Positions 1 to 9,237 are shown, counted from the stretch's first letter. The stretch: 64,000 nucleotides of DNA from Achromobacter sp. UMC46 (GCF_014170335.1 NZ_LZZS01000033.1:124001-188000), one strand, 5' to 3'. The notes: generated by a model from the sequence alone, not told the origin. Numbers and translations: made by a program.

Positions 1-597
1 TCCCCGGCCGCCAGCCGTGGCCTGTTGCCGGGCTTTGCCGACCCCGTCAACGATGCGCAAACCACCTTCCGCACGGCGTTGCAGGCCCTGGCGCATCCGG
101 GACGCGTCCATCAGATCGTCGCGGAAAGCGGCGTGCCGCCCGGGCTGTCGCCCGCGATGACGGCGATGCTGCTGACCTTGGTGGACGTGGACACCCCGCT
201 GTGGCTGCCCCGCGCGGTGGGCGCCGATGTGCTGGCGTTCCTGCGCTTCCATTGCGCCTGCCCCATCGTGCCGTCGCCCGCGCTGGCGCGATTTGCCGCG
301 GTGCCGGCCGGTTTCGACGCCCCGGCGCTGTCGGCCTGCCATCCGGGCGACCCCGCCTATCCCGATTTGTCGACCACGCTGCTGATGGACGTGGCGTCGC
401 TGTCCGGGGGTGACACGGTCCAGTTGTCCGGCCCGGGCATCCAGACGCGGCAGGCCCTGTCGGTGGACGGACTTGCCGACAGCTTCTGGCGCGAATGGCG
501 GCTGAATCATCAACGGTTTCCGCTGGGCGTCGACGTGTTCCTGACGCAGGGACGGCGGATTTGTGGATTGCCGCGCACGACGCGCGTGGAGAACTGA
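1..597 (+). CDS. phnH: PhnH, C-P lyase core complex subunit (5' end missing)
   Basis: PhnH is a subunit of the PhnGHIJ core complex, which moves the phosphonate onto the ribose of ATP before C-P bond cleavage. The reading frame is open from the first base of the window, so the true start lies just upstream; the 198 visible residues are close to the usual family length of about 195, so little is missing. The sequence GFADPVNDAQTTFR followed by ALAHPGR is the typical PhnH amino terminus. The stop is separated by one base from the phnI start, and the order H-I-J-K-L-M confirms the identity. phnG is expected just outside the window. Confidence 0.95.
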   Translation, partial: SPAASRGLLPGFADPVNDAQTTFRTALQALAHPGRVHQIVAESGVPPGLSPAMTAMLLTLVDVDTPLWLPRAVGADVLAFLRFHCACPIVPSPALARFAAVPAGFDAPALSACHPGDPAYPDLSTTLLMDVASLSGGDTVQLSGPGIQTRQALSVDGLADSFWREWRLNHQRFPLGVDVFLTQGRRICGLPRTTRVEN

Positions 598-598
598 C

Positions 599-1714
599 AT
601 GTATGTCGCCGTGAAAGGGGGCGAACGCGCCATCCTGAATTCCTACCGCATGCTGGACGGCTACCGGCGGGGCGACCGCGAGGTCCCCGAGCTGAGCCTG
701 GACCAGATCCGCGAACAGATGCCGCTGGCGGTGTCGCGTGTGATGGCCGAAGGGTCGCTCTACGATCCGCAACTGGCCTCGCTGGCGCTCAAGCAGGCCG
801 CGGGCGATGTGATCGAGGCGGTGTTCCTGCTGCGGGCCTATCGCACGACGCTGTCGCGCTACGGTTATACGCAGCCGATCGACACGGGCGCCATGCGATT
901 GCAGCGCCGGATCTCGTCCACGTTCAAAGACGTGCCGGGCGGCCAGATCCTGGGCCCGACTTACGACTACACGCAGCGCCTCTTGGACTTCTCGCTGGAG
1001 GCGCAGCGCGAAGCCGATGCGCTGCCGCCGGGTGACGAGGCCCTGGATAGCAACATGCCGCGCGTGACCGATCTGCTGGCGCACGACGATCTGATCGACG
1101 CCGAGGCCGTGCCGGAAGGCGATCCCGAACCCTTCGACCTGACGCGCCAGCCGCTGGATTTTCCAGCGCCGCGCGCCGCCCGCCTGCAGAACCTGGCGCG
1201 CGCCGACGAAGGCTTCCTGCTGTCGATGGGCTATTCGACGCAACGCGGGTACGGCAACACGCACCCGTTCGCCGCCGAGATCCGCTACGGCGCGCTGGAA
1301 GTCGAGATGCACATCGAAGAGCTGGGCTTCACCGTGACGGTCGGCGAAATCGAGATCACCGAATGCCAGATGGTCAGCCAGTTCGCGGGCAATGCGGAAG
1401 AAGGGCCGAAATTCACGCGGGGGTATGGGCTGACGTTCGGCTACGGCGAACGCAAGGCCATGTCGATGGCGCTGGTGGACCGCGCCTTGAAGGCGAAGGA
1501 CCTGGGCGAACGCGCGGATTCCCCGGCAAACGACCACGAGTTCGTGCTGTATCACAGCGACAACGTCGAGGCCTCCGGCTTCGTGCAGCACTTGAAGCTG
1601 CCGCACTACGTGGACTTCCAGGCCAACCTGGAACTGTTGCGCCGCATGCGCTCTGAACGCGCCGATGGCGCGCCGGCCCCCAACGAACTGATGGACGAGG
1701 CGGTTTCCTCATGA
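599..1714 (+). CDS. phnI: PhnI, C-P lyase core subunit (ribosyl transfer)
   Basis: PhnI is the nucleosidase-like subunit that, with PhnG, PhnH and PhnL, makes ribose-1-phosphonate 5-triphosphate from ATP and a phosphonate in the cytoplasm. The 371-residue product opens with MYVAVKGGERAI, the usual start of this family (E. coli PhnI has 354 residues). A longer frame is open upstream, but this ATG lies one base after the phnH stop and matches the family start. Its end overlaps the start of phnJ by four bases (ATGA), which suggests translational coupling. Identity is secure from sequence and operon order. Confidence 0.97.
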   Translation: MYVAVKGGERAILNSYRMLDGYRRGDREVPELSLDQIREQMPLAVSRVMAEGSLYDPQLASLALKQAAGDVIEAVFLLRAYRTTLSRYGYTQPIDTGAMRLQRRISSTFKDVPGGQILGPTYDYTQRLLDFSLEAQREADALPPGDEALDSNMPRVTDLLAHDDLIDAEAVPEGDPEPFDLTRQPLDFPAPRAARLQNLARADEGFLLSMGYSTQRGYGNTHPFAAEIRYGALEVEMHIEELGFTVTVGEIEITECQMVSQFAGNAEEGPKFTRGYGLTFGYGERKAMSMALVDRALKAKDLGERADSPANDHEFVLYHSDNVEASGFVQHLKLPHYVDFQANLELLRRMRSERADGAPAPNELMDEAVSS

Positions 1715-2592
1715 GCGCACAACACGCTACGGTCGAACGCGACGACCACTACAACTTCGCGTACCTGGACGAATCCACCAAACGCATGCTGCGCCGCGCG
1801 CTGCTCAAGGCCGTGGCGATCCCCGGCTACCAGGTGCCGTTCGGCAGCCGCGAAATGCCGCTGCCCTACGGCTGGGGCACGGGCGGCATCCAGGTCACCG
1901 CATCCATCATCGGCCAGGACGACGTGTTGAAGGTCATCGACCAGGGGTCGGACGACACCACCAACGCCATCAACATCCGCCGCTTTTTCGGCCGGGTGAC
2001 CGGCGTGGCGACGACCGAATCCACGCCGGACGCCACCATCGTCCAGACACGCCACCGCATCCCCGAAACGCCGCTGGCCGAAGGGCAGGTGATGGTGTTC
2101 CAGGTGCCGATCCCGGAGCCGCTGCGCTGGCTGGAACCCAGCGAGACCGAGACGCGCACGATGCATGCGCTGGCCGAATACGGCGGCATGCACGTCAAGC
2201 TGTACGAAGACATCGCGCAGCACGGCCATATCGCCACCACCTACGACTATCCGGTCATCGTGAACGACCGCTACATGATGCGGCCGTCGCCGATCCCCAA
2301 ATTCGACAACCCCAAGCTGGACGGCAGCCCCGCGCTGATGCTGTTCGGCGCCGGCCGTGAAAAGCGCGTGTACGCGGTGCCGCCCTACACCCGGGTCAAG
2401 AGCCTGGACTTCGAGGACCATCCGTTCACGGTCGAGAAGTGGAGCGAATGCTGCGACTTGTGCGGATCGCGCGACAGCTTTCTGGATGAGATCATCCTGG
2501 ACGACGCGGGCACGCGCCGCTTCGTCTGCTCGGACACCGAATACTGCAACAACCGCCAGACGCAGCAACACGACGACGAGGCCGCCGCATGA
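1711..2592 (+). CDS. phnJ: PhnJ, radical SAM C-P lyase
   Basis: PhnJ is the catalytic subunit that cleaves the C-P bond of 5-phosphoribosyl-1-phosphonate by a radical mechanism, with a [4Fe-4S] cluster and S-adenosylmethionine. The 293-residue protein keeps the diagnostic cysteines in the pattern C-x2-C-x21-C-x5-C at residues 248, 251, 273 and 279; each is shifted by +7 from E. coli C241, C244, C266 and C272. The first three bind the cluster and the last is the thiyl-radical cysteine. It overlaps phnI and phnK by four bases on each side. Confidence 0.98.
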   Translation: MSAQHATVERDDHYNFAYLDESTKRMLRRALLKAVAIPGYQVPFGSREMPLPYGWGTGGIQVTASIIGQDDVLKVIDQGSDDTTNAINIRRFFGRVTGVATTESTPDATIVQTRHRIPETPLAEGQVMVFQVPIPEPLRWLEPSETETRTMHALAEYGGMHVKLYEDIAQHGHIATTYDYPVIVNDRYMMRPSPIPKFDNPKLDGSPALMLFGAGREKRVYAVPPYTRVKSLDFEDHPFTVEKWSECCDLCGSRDSFLDEIILDDAGTRRFVCSDTEYCNNRQTQQHDDEAAA

Positions 2593-3365
2593 CTCCCCAA
2601 CCTTTGCTTTCCGTGCGCGGCATGACGCGCACCTGGGACGGCGTGCACGGCTGCCGCGACGTGTCCTTCGACCTCTATCCGGGCGAAGTGCTGTGCGTGG
2701 TCGGTGAGTCCGGCTCGGGCAAGAGCACGCTGCTGTCGGCCGTGTCGTACCAGACCCAGCCGGATGCCGGCAGCGTCTGGTACGACACGAGAGACCAGGG
2801 TTTCATCGATCTGGCTGCGCTGCCGGGCGCGCGGCTGCGGCTGCTGTCGCGCACCGATTGGGGCTTCGTGCGGCAGAACGCGCGCGAGGGCCTGCGCATG
2901 CAGGTCAGCGCGGGCGCCAACATCGCCGAACGGCTGATGGCGGTCGGCGACCGGCACTATGGAGATCTGCGAGAAGTAGCCGGCAACTGGCTGCAGAAGA
3001 TGGAGATCGACGCGGGCCGGCTGGACGATACGCCGGTGTCGTTTTCGGGCGGCATGCAGCAGCGCCTGCAGATCGCGCGCAACCTCGTGACGCATCCGCG
3101 CCTGGTGTTCATGGACGAGCCCACCGCGTCGCTGGACGTGTCGGTGCAGGCGCGCCTCCTGGACCTGCTGCGCCAGTTGGTCGCCGACTTGGGGCTGGCC
3201 GCCATCGTGGTCACGCACGACCTGGCGGTGGCGCGACTGCTGGCGCACCGCACGCTGGTGATGCGCGGCGGCGTGGTCGTGGAAAGCGGGCTGACCGATC
3301 AGATCCTCGACGACCCCCAACACCCCTACACCCAGTTGCTGGTGTCTTCCATTCTGCAGAGCTGA
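2589..3365 (+). CDS. phnK: PhnK, ABC-type ATPase of the C-P lyase complex
   Basis: PhnK is an ABC-family ATPase that docks on PhnJ in the core complex; it is not part of a membrane transporter. The 258-residue protein has a Walker A motif GESGSGKST at residues 39-47, a signature FSGGMQQR and a Walker B FMDEPTASLD, followed by the switch histidine in VVTHDLAV. It resembles the ATPases of the dipeptide transport group, as PhnK proteins do. The start overlaps the phnJ stop by four bases, and phnL follows after two bases. Confidence 0.96.
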   Translation: MTPQPLLSVRGMTRTWDGVHGCRDVSFDLYPGEVLCVVGESGSGKSTLLSAVSYQTQPDAGSVWYDTRDQGFIDLAALPGARLRLLSRTDWGFVRQNAREGLRMQVSAGANIAERLMAVGDRHYGDLREVAGNWLQKMEIDAGRLDDTPVSFSGGMQQRLQIARNLVTHPRLVFMDEPTASLDVSVQARLLDLLRQLVADLGLAAIVVTHDLAVARLLAHRTLVMRGGVVVESGLTDQILDDPQHPYTQLLVSSILQS

Positions 3366-3367
3366 AC

Positions 3368-4093
3368 ATGCGCGAAACCACTCCGATGATCGAGGTGCGG
3401 GGCCTCGGAAAGATGTTCACCCTGCACAACCAGGGCGGCATCCGGCTGCCCGTGCTGGACGCCGTGGATTTCGATGCGGCGGCCGGCGATTGCCTGGTGC
3501 TGGCCGGCCCGTCGGGCACGGGCAAGAGCACCTTGCTGCGCTGCCTGTACGGCAACTACCTGGCAACCGAGGGCAGCATCCGCGTGCGCGCCCACGGCGA
3601 ATGGGTGGAACTGGTGGGCGCGCCCGAGCAGCGCATCCTGGCGCTGCGCCGCGACGTCATCGGCTACGTCAGCCAATTCCTGCGGGTGATTCCGCGCGTG
3701 TCGGCGCTGGACGTGGTGGCCGAGCCGCTGCGCATGGCGGGCGTGGATACGGAAGAGGCCCGCAGCCAGGCGGGCGCGCTGCTGCAGCGCTTGAATGTGC
3801 CGCCCCGCCTGTGGGGCCTGGCGCCGGCCACGTTTTCGGGCGGCGAGCAGCAGCGGGTGAACATCGCGCGCGGATTCATTGCGCGCCACCCCATCCTGCT
3901 GCTGGACGAGCCCACCGCGTCGCTGGATGCCGACAACCGCCGCGTGGTGATCGAACTGATCCACGAAGCGCTGGCCGCCGGGCGCTGCCTGCTGGGCATC
4001 TTCCACGACGAAGAAGTGCGCGACGCCGTCGCCACGAAAACCCTGGCCTTGCACCCTGCCCAACGCGCCACCGCCACGGCGGACCTGGAGTAG
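3368..4093 (+). CDS. phnL: PhnL, second ABC-type protein of the C-P lyase system
   Basis: PhnL is required with PhnG, PhnH and PhnI for forming the phosphonate-ribose intermediate. The 241-residue product has Walker A GPSGTGKST at residues 47-55, signature FSGGEQQR and Walker B LLLDEPTASLD. A longer frame is open upstream inside phnK, but the chosen ATG is two bases after the phnK stop and gives the normal family length (about 226-240). The switch region reads IFHDEEVRD, typical for PhnL. phnM follows after two bases. Confidence 0.96.
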   Translation: MRETTPMIEVRGLGKMFTLHNQGGIRLPVLDAVDFDAAAGDCLVLAGPSGTGKSTLLRCLYGNYLATEGSIRVRAHGEWVELVGAPEQRILALRRDVIGYVSQFLRVIPRVSALDVVAEPLRMAGVDTEEARSQAGALLQRLNVPPRLWGLAPATFSGGEQQRVNIARGFIARHPILLLDEPTASLDADNRRVVIELIHEALAAGRCLLGIFHDEEVRDAVATKTLALHPAQRATATADLE

Positions 4094-4095
4094 CC

Positions 4096-5343
4096 ATGCC
4101 AAGCACCTACCTGACCCATGCCCGCGTGGTGATGCCCGACCGCGTCCTGGAGAACAGCGCCGTGCTGATCGACGACGGGCGCATCGTCGCCATCGACCCG
4201 GACGGCGCGCAAGCCGACCGCGAGATCGACCTGCAAGGGCAGACCTTGATGCCGGGCCTGATCGACCTGCATTGCGACGCCATCGAAAAGGAAGCCGAGC
4301 CGCGTTCCCGCGTGCTGTTCCCGTTGGATTTCGCGGTGGCGCAGGTCGACCGCCGCAACGCCGCGGCGGGCATCACCACGCCCTATCACGCCCTGTCGTT
4401 CGCCAACAATGAATGGGGCGTGCGCAACAACAAGACGGCGGCGGAAGTGGTGCGCGCCGTGCGCGCCTTCCGCCAGCACAGCCTGGTGGACAACCGCGTG
4501 CACTGCCGCTACGAAGTCACCGACGAGACTTCGGTGGACATGCTGCGCGCGTTGATGGACGAGGGCGCGGTGGACCTGCTGTCGGTGATGGACCATTCGC
4601 CAGGCCAAGGGCAGTTCAAGACGCTGGAATCCTATCTGCAGTACATGATGGGCAACCACGCGATGAGCCGCGAGCAGGCGGAGGCCGCCGCCAATGCAAA
4701 GACGCGGGCCAAGGACGGCGCCGTGACGCGGGTCGAGACGTTGTTGTCGCATGCGCAGTCGCTGGGCATCCCCACCGCCAGCCACGACGACGATTCCATC
4801 CAGCGCATCGCCACCATGCGCAATCTGGGCGTGGCGATGAGCGAATTCCCGATCACGCTGGATACCGCGCGCGCGGCGGTGTCTTGCGGCCTGCCGACGA
4901 TCCTGGGCGCGCCCAACGTGCTGCGAGGCCAGAGCCAGAGCGGATCGATGCGCGCCATCGACGCCATCCGGGCGGGCGTGGCCAGCTGCCTGTGTTCCGA
5001 CTACCAGCCGTCCACGCTGATCGCCGCGGCGTTTGCGGTGGCGGCGCAGACCGACCTGACCTGGCCGCAGGCCGTCGCGCTGGTCACGGCGAACCCCGCC
5101 AACGCGTGCGGGATGACAGACCGGGGCCGCATCGCGGTGGGCCAGCGCGCCGATCTGGTGGCGGTGGCGCAGGTGGGCGGCATGCCCTTGATCAGCCACA
5201 CGTGGTCGGCCGGCAGGCTGGTGTTCTCGACCCACTACCTGCCGGCGCGCGCGCCGGCGGCAGCGACGCGCGACGCGCATGCGTTCAGCAAGCCCGTCGA
5301 TCCCAGGGTCACGCTGCCCCATTCGCCTCTGGAACGCGTATAG
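4096..5343 (+). CDS. phnM: PhnM, ribose-1-phosphonate 5-triphosphate diphosphatase
   Basis: PhnM hydrolyses ribose-1-phosphonate 5-triphosphate to the 5-phosphate and pyrophosphate, giving the substrate of PhnJ. It is an amidohydrolase-fold metal enzyme: MPGLIDLHCDAIEKE carries the first metal site, and ASHDDD and CLCSDYQP lie further on. The chosen ATG is two bases after phnL; the longer open frame overlaps phnL and is not needed. At 415 residues it is about 35 longer than E. coli PhnM, with the excess mainly as a carboxy-terminal tail after FSTHYLPAR. No phnN, phnO or phnP follows, so the operon seems to end here. Confidence 0.96.
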   Translation: MPSTYLTHARVVMPDRVLENSAVLIDDGRIVAIDPDGAQADREIDLQGQTLMPGLIDLHCDAIEKEAEPRSRVLFPLDFAVAQVDRRNAAAGITTPYHALSFANNEWGVRNNKTAAEVVRAVRAFRQHSLVDNRVHCRYEVTDETSVDMLRALMDEGAVDLLSVMDHSPGQGQFKTLESYLQYMMGNHAMSREQAEAAANAKTRAKDGAVTRVETLLSHAQSLGIPTASHDDDSIQRIATMRNLGVAMSEFPITLDTARAAVSCGLPTILGAPNVLRGQSQSGSMRAIDAIRAGVASCLCSDYQPSTLIAAAFAVAAQTDLTWPQAVALVTANPANACGMTDRGRIAVGQRADLVAVAQVGGMPLISHTWSAGRLVFSTHYLPARAPAAATRDAHAFSKPVDPRVTLPHSPLERV

Positions 5344-5496
5344 GCGCAAAAACATCGCGTCCGGCCACAGACGGGTTGCTGCGCATCTGGTTAAATGGCG
5401 AAAGGGCGTAACGGCCTAAGGCGGAGCCGCGTTCTTGCGGTTTGCCAAGGCGAAGCCGTTTTTCACGGTTCGTCATCCAATTTTCCGGAGCGCGCG

Positions 5497-5931
5497 ATGG
5501 CACGATTCAATTTCACCCAAGACCCCGAAGAACCCGATCTGTGGGCGGCCGAGAATGTGCCTGCCGGCAACGGCCGTCCGCCTATCCACGTCATGATCCA
5601 GACGGACGGCGAAGAGCCTGACAGCGGCGCGTCCAAGGTGGTCAAGGCCATCATCGACAATCTGGACGACCACATCCTGGCCGCGTCCGAGTTCCTGCTG
5701 GACAATTATTCCTACGAACACTGCAAGAAGCTGGGTATCGAAGACGACCAGCTGCTGAAGGAAGAAACCCCGGAAGCCATGGCCGAAAAGGCCGTGCTGC
5801 GCGCGTTGTGGCTGTTCGACGAAGACGGCGACGGCTACGAACTGTGGTTCACGCTGCCCTGGGATCCGGTCCACACCTACGACGTCGAATTCGAAGACGG
5901 CGCGCCGGTGTCCTGCTCGGTCAACGACTGA
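5497..5931 (+). CDS. Acidic cytoplasmic protein of unknown function
   Basis: I do not recognise the family. The product is 144 residues, strongly acidic, without a signal peptide or membrane segment. It begins MARFNFTQDPEEPDLW and has an acidic patch FDEDGDGYELWFTLPWDP near residue 110, which could be a loop or a calcium-like acidic turn but is not a full EF-hand. The ATG at this position has a purine-rich ribosome site (TCCGGAG) eight bases before it; an upstream in-frame start would add about 34 low-complexity residues and is less likely. It stands alone, convergent with the next gene. Confidence 0.75.
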   Translation: MARFNFTQDPEEPDLWAAENVPAGNGRPPIHVMIQTDGEEPDSGASKVVKAIIDNLDDHILAASEFLLDNYSYEHCKKLGIEDDQLLKEETPEAMAEKAVLRALWLFDEDGDGYELWFTLPWDPVHTYDVEFEDGAPVSCSVND

Positions 5932-5939
5932 TCCTGACT

Positions 5940-5958
5940 GCCGCCTGGCGGCTGTGCC
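5940..5958. terminator. Possible hairpin between convergent genes
   Basis: GCCGCC, one base, then GGCGGC form a compact inverted repeat between two convergent coding regions, with a further GGGCGGC just downstream that could pair instead. There is only a short run of T, so it is a weak terminator candidate. Confidence 0.25.
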
Positions 5959-5967
5959 GGGCGGCTT

Positions 5968-6345
5968 TCAGCGGACCAGCTCGAATTTCGTCGCCAGGGC
6001 CTGTCCCAGCGATTCGTCGTAGCGGTAGCGCAAGGTGATCGGCTTGCCCTTGCGGATCTGACCCGGCGCCGTGTTCTCAAGCGTGACGTCGATGTCGCGG
6101 TCCACGAATTCCGTGCAATCCGTATCGGCGCGCGCGCCATCGGGGATGTCGGCCGATTTGACCTTCAGCCGGAATGTCGTCGTGGCCAGCTCCGTGCCAT
6201 CGGTACGATACTGGCGCATTTGGACGGCGGGGGTCGAGGCGGCGCCGGACAGGTCGCATGAAATGCGCGTCCAGGCGTGTGCGGCAGGCACGGCGGTCAT
6301 CATGGCGATGGCCGCTACGATGCCGCGCAAGGGTAGGGGTGTCAT
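5968..6345 (-). CDS. Small exported protein of unknown function
   Basis: This 125-residue protein starts with a clear signal peptide: a hydrophobic stretch GIVAAIAMMTAVPAAHA with probable cleavage after AHA near residue 24. The mature part is a small, probably all-beta domain (alternating polar and hydrophobic residues, as in TTTFRLKVKSADI and DIDVTLENTAPG) with two cysteines (in ISCDLSG and DTDCTEF) that could form a disulfide in the periplasm. I cannot assign a family. It is transcribed alone, upstream-bounded by the symporter terminator. Confidence 0.7.
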   Translation of the reverse strand: MTPLPLRGIVAAIAMMTAVPAAHAWTRISCDLSGAASTPAVQMRQYRTDGTELATTTFRLKVKSADIPDGARADTDCTEFVDRDIDVTLENTAPGQIRKGKPITLRYRYDESLGQALATKFELVR

Positions 6346-6449
6346 GGCATGCGGGTCGGGCGTGGTGCCGTGGCGCCGCGCCGGGTGTCAGGCAGGGAGT
6401 CCTATGTTGCTCCCGGCGGCGCCGGCAGGTCAAGCTGACAGGTGTTAAG

Positions 6450-6482
6450 AAAAAAACGGGCCATTGCGGCCCGTTTTTTTTA
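6450..6482. terminator. Bidirectional intrinsic terminator
   Basis: A stem of ACGGGCC and GGCCCGT with a five-base loop is flanked by six A on the left and eight T on the right, so it works in both directions. On the minus strand it ends the symporter transcript. Confidence 0.85.
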
Positions 6483-6541
6483 TCGCTGGGCCTCCCAGGA
6501 TAAAGGCCCTCTCGGGGGCAGCAAGCGCACGCCGTGCGCGT

Positions 6542-7840
6542 TTATGCTTCCTGGCTTGCGGGAAGCGTCTCGCCGGTGGTGTCTTCGCCTGCGGGCGCGG
6601 CATCGGGCTGGTCGCCCCGGTCGTCCTCCAGCTTGGCGATCACCGCGGTGGCCAGGCTGTTGCCCACCACGTTGGTCGCCGTGCGGCCCATGTCGAAGAA
6701 CTGGTCGATGCCCATGATCAGCAGCAGGCCGGCTTCCGGCAGGTGGAACATGGGCAGGGTGGCGGCCACGACGACGAGCGAGGCGCGGGCCACGCCGGCC
6801 ATGCCTTTGCTGGTCACCATCAGCACCAGCAGCAGCGTCAGTTGCTGCGCAAAGCTCATCTCGATGTTGTAGGCCTGCGCGATGAACAGCACCGCAAAGG
6901 ACTGGTACATCATCGAACCGTCCAGGTTGAACGAGTAGCCCAGCGGCAGCACAAAGCCCGAAATGCGCTTGGACACGCCGAAACGCTCCAGCGCTTCGAT
7001 GGTCTTCGGGTAGGCCGATTCACTGCTGGCGGTGGAGAAGGCCAGCAGCGTGGGCTCCTTGATCAGGCCGCCCAGGCGGCGCGTGGATTTGCCCAGGAAC
7101 AGGTAGCCGACGCCGAACAGGATGGCCCACAGCAGCGCCAGGCCCAGATAGAACTCGCCGATCAGCTTGCCGTAGCTGACCAGCACGCCCAGGCCCTCGG
7201 TGGTGATGGCGGCGGCCATGGCCGCGAACACGCCCAGCGGCGCGAAGCGCATCACGTAGTCGGTCACGCGGAACATGATCTTGGCCAGCTCGTCGATCAT
7301 GTTGTAGATCGTGTTGTGGCCCTTGCTGCGGATGAAGGACAGCGCGGCGCCGAAGAACAGCGAGAACACCAGGATCTGCAGGATCTCGTTGTTCGCCATG
7401 GCTTCGGCGATGCTCTTGGGGAACACGTGCGCGATGAAGGTCTTGAGCGTGAAGTCGCCCGTCTTCAGGCCCGACGTGATGCCGGCATCCGGTATCGCCA
7501 GGTTCATGTGCGCGCCCGGCTGGAAGATGTTGACCAGCATCAGGCCCAGCAACAACGAGATCGCGGACGCGGCGATGAACCAGACCATGGCGCGCAGGCC
7601 GATGCGGCCCACGGCGTTGGCGTCGCTCATGCTGGCCAGGCCAGACACCAGCGTGGCGAACACCAGCGGGGCGATGATCATCTTGATCATGCGCAGGAAG
7701 ATATCCGTGATCAGGCTGAAGTACGACGCGATCTGCGCCGCTTCTTTCGCGTCCTGCGCCGTCTTGTTGCACAGGTAGCCCACCAGGACGCCCAACAGCA
7801 TCGCAATGCCGATGTAACGCGTCAGTTTCTTTGTATTCAT
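6542..7840 (-). CDS. Dicarboxylate/amino acid:cation symporter (DAACS family)
   Basis: This 432-residue inner-membrane protein belongs to the DctA/GltP family, which takes up C4-dicarboxylates, glutamate or aspartate with protons or sodium. Membrane segments start at IGIAMLLGVLVGYL. The substrate and ion site is visible as the serine-rich hairpin FSTASSESAYPKT, the GYSFNLDGSMMY motif and the D-M-G-R-T-A-T-N-V-V-G-N segment near residue 390. The start MNTKKLTRY is chosen because the longer frame adds a non-hydrophobic Pro-rich leader. The carboxy-terminal tail is acidic. The exact substrate cannot be read from sequence. Confidence 0.93.
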   Translation of the reverse strand: MNTKKLTRYIGIAMLLGVLVGYLCNKTAQDAKEAAQIASYFSLITDIFLRMIKMIIAPLVFATLVSGLASMSDANAVGRIGLRAMVWFIAASAISLLLGLMLVNIFQPGAHMNLAIPDAGITSGLKTGDFTLKTFIAHVFPKSIAEAMANNEILQILVFSLFFGAALSFIRSKGHNTIYNMIDELAKIMFRVTDYVMRFAPLGVFAAMAAAITTEGLGVLVSYGKLIGEFYLGLALLWAILFGVGYLFLGKSTRRLGGLIKEPTLLAFSTASSESAYPKTIEALERFGVSKRISGFVLPLGYSFNLDGSMMYQSFAVLFIAQAYNIEMSFAQQLTLLLVLMVTSKGMAGVARASLVVVAATLPMFHLPEAGLLLIMGIDQFFDMGRTATNVVGNSLATAVIAKLEDDRGDQPDAAPAGEDTTGETLPASQEA

Positions 7841-7997
7841 GATCAAAACGGAAACGGGGGACTTACCGCGGAGTCCCCGGAAAAAGGGGGCTGGGCCCGC
7901 CGGCATGGGGCGGGGCACGGTGGTCCGGTGACGGGTATGCCAGGGCGGCCCGAAGTATTCGGGTTTTCCCTTGGGGCGCGATGTTAACGCCGCAAAG

Positions 7998-8015
7998 CTG
8001 ACAGCGAGTTGTCAG
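7998..8015. promoter_or_regulatory. Perfect 6-6-6 inverted repeat between divergent genes
   Basis: CTGACA, six bases, then TGTCAG lies in the 289-base region between the symporter gene (leftward) and the lactonase gene (rightward). The size and symmetry suit an operator for a dimeric regulator, but no regulator gene adjoins it. Confidence 0.35.
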
Positions 8016-8129
8016 GTCGGGGACGGATCAACCATGCCAGAATGGGCCGGCGCGCGGGGCCTGGAAGGGCCGTGCCGGCGCATCGAAAAGAACCGGCCCC
8101 GACCGGGGCGATAGACAGGAGACAAGGCA

Positions 8130-9029
8130 ATGCCGAATCGCGAATTGTCCGTGCTGGCTTCCGGGTACACCTACCTGGAAGGGTTGCGGTGGCACGAGGA
8201 CCGCTTGTGGGCGTCGGACTTCTACACCGAGCAGGTGATCGCCGTGGACCTTCAGGGCAAGGTCGAGCAGATCTGCCGCGTGCCGCAGCAGCCGTCGGGC
8301 CTGGGCTGGCTGCCCGATGGCCGCCTGCTGATCTCGTCCATGAAAGACCGCAAAGTGCTGCGCCGCGAGGCGGACGGCACGCTGGCGGTGCATGCCGACC
8401 TGTCCGCGCTGACGGGCGGACCGATCAACGACATGGTGGTGGACGCGCAGGGCCGGGCCTACGTGGGCAATTTCGGCTTCGACCTGATGGCCGGCGAGCC
8501 CGTCGCCACGACCACCCTGGTGCGCGTGGACACGGACGGCGTGGCGCAGGTGGTGGCCGACGGGCTGTGTTTCCCCAACGGCTCCTTCATCACCCCGGAC
8601 GGCAAGACGCTGATCGTCAACGAGACTTTCGGCAACCGGATATCGGAATTCGACATCCAGGCCAATGGCGCGCTGGGCCCTCGGCGCGACTGGGCGGACT
8701 TCGGTTCCTTGCCCGACAGCGACGACCTGTCGGTGCTGATCGCCGCCTCGGCCATCGGCCCGGACGGCGGCGCGCTGGATGCGGAAGGGGCGGTCTGGGT
8801 GGCGGACGCCATCGGCAAGCGGATCGTGCGGGTCGAGCGCGGCGGCAAGATCCTGGAGCAGATCGATACCGGCGAATTTGGCATCTTCGCCGCGGCGCTG
8901 GGCGGTCCGGACGGCCGCACGCTGTTCATGGCGGCGGCGCCCGACTTCATCGAAGCCAACCGCCGCGCCAAGCCCGAAGGCCGGATCCTGACGACGCGGG
9001 TGGACGTGCCTCACGCCGGCCGGCCGTAG
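8130..9029 (+). CDS. SMP-30/gluconolactonase family protein
   Basis: This 299-residue cytoplasmic protein is a six-bladed beta-propeller of the SMP-30/gluconolactonase/LRE family, which hydrolyses sugar lactones or related esters with a divalent metal. The expected metal residues are present: Glu in YLEGLRW near residue 18, Asn in PINDMVVD near residue 100, Asn in FPNGSF and Asp in ALDAEGAVW. A good ribosome site AGGAGAC precedes the ATG. The substrate is unknown. It is monocistronic, divergent from the symporter, with an inverted repeat between the two. Confidence 0.9.
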   Translation: MPNRELSVLASGYTYLEGLRWHEDRLWASDFYTEQVIAVDLQGKVEQICRVPQQPSGLGWLPDGRLLISSMKDRKVLRREADGTLAVHADLSALTGGPINDMVVDAQGRAYVGNFGFDLMAGEPVATTTLVRVDTDGVAQVVADGLCFPNGSFITPDGKTLIVNETFGNRISEFDIQANGALGPRRDWADFGSLPDSDDLSVLIAASAIGPDGGALDAEGAVWVADAIGKRIVRVERGGKILEQIDTGEFGIFAAALGGPDGRTLFMAAAPDFIEANRRAKPEGRILTTRVDVPHAGRP

Positions 9030-9237
9030 CCGCCACGCCGGGCCCGGCAGGCTTAGGCCGCTTGCGCCGGAACCGCCCGGGCGCCGCCGCGTTGGGAGGG
9101 GCTTCTCGCCCGTCTGTCCTCGTCTGAATGGATCGGATACGGCCGGTTGCAAGACCTTTCCGCGAATCCCCCGTAAAATCACGCCATTCAGCAGGACTTC
9201 AATCATCTTTCAATAGACAGTCTTAGGAGGACCACTC

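Noticed and set aside
6464..7987. A 507-codon plus-strand frame over the symporter gene
   Set aside because: The translation is rich in His, Gln, Arg and Ala with no domain, and it mirrors a clear DAACS symporter on the other strand.
9147..9179. TTGCAA and TAAAAT as the fba promoter
   Set aside because: The spacing is 21 bases, too long for a normal sigma-70 promoter, and no better -35 was found.
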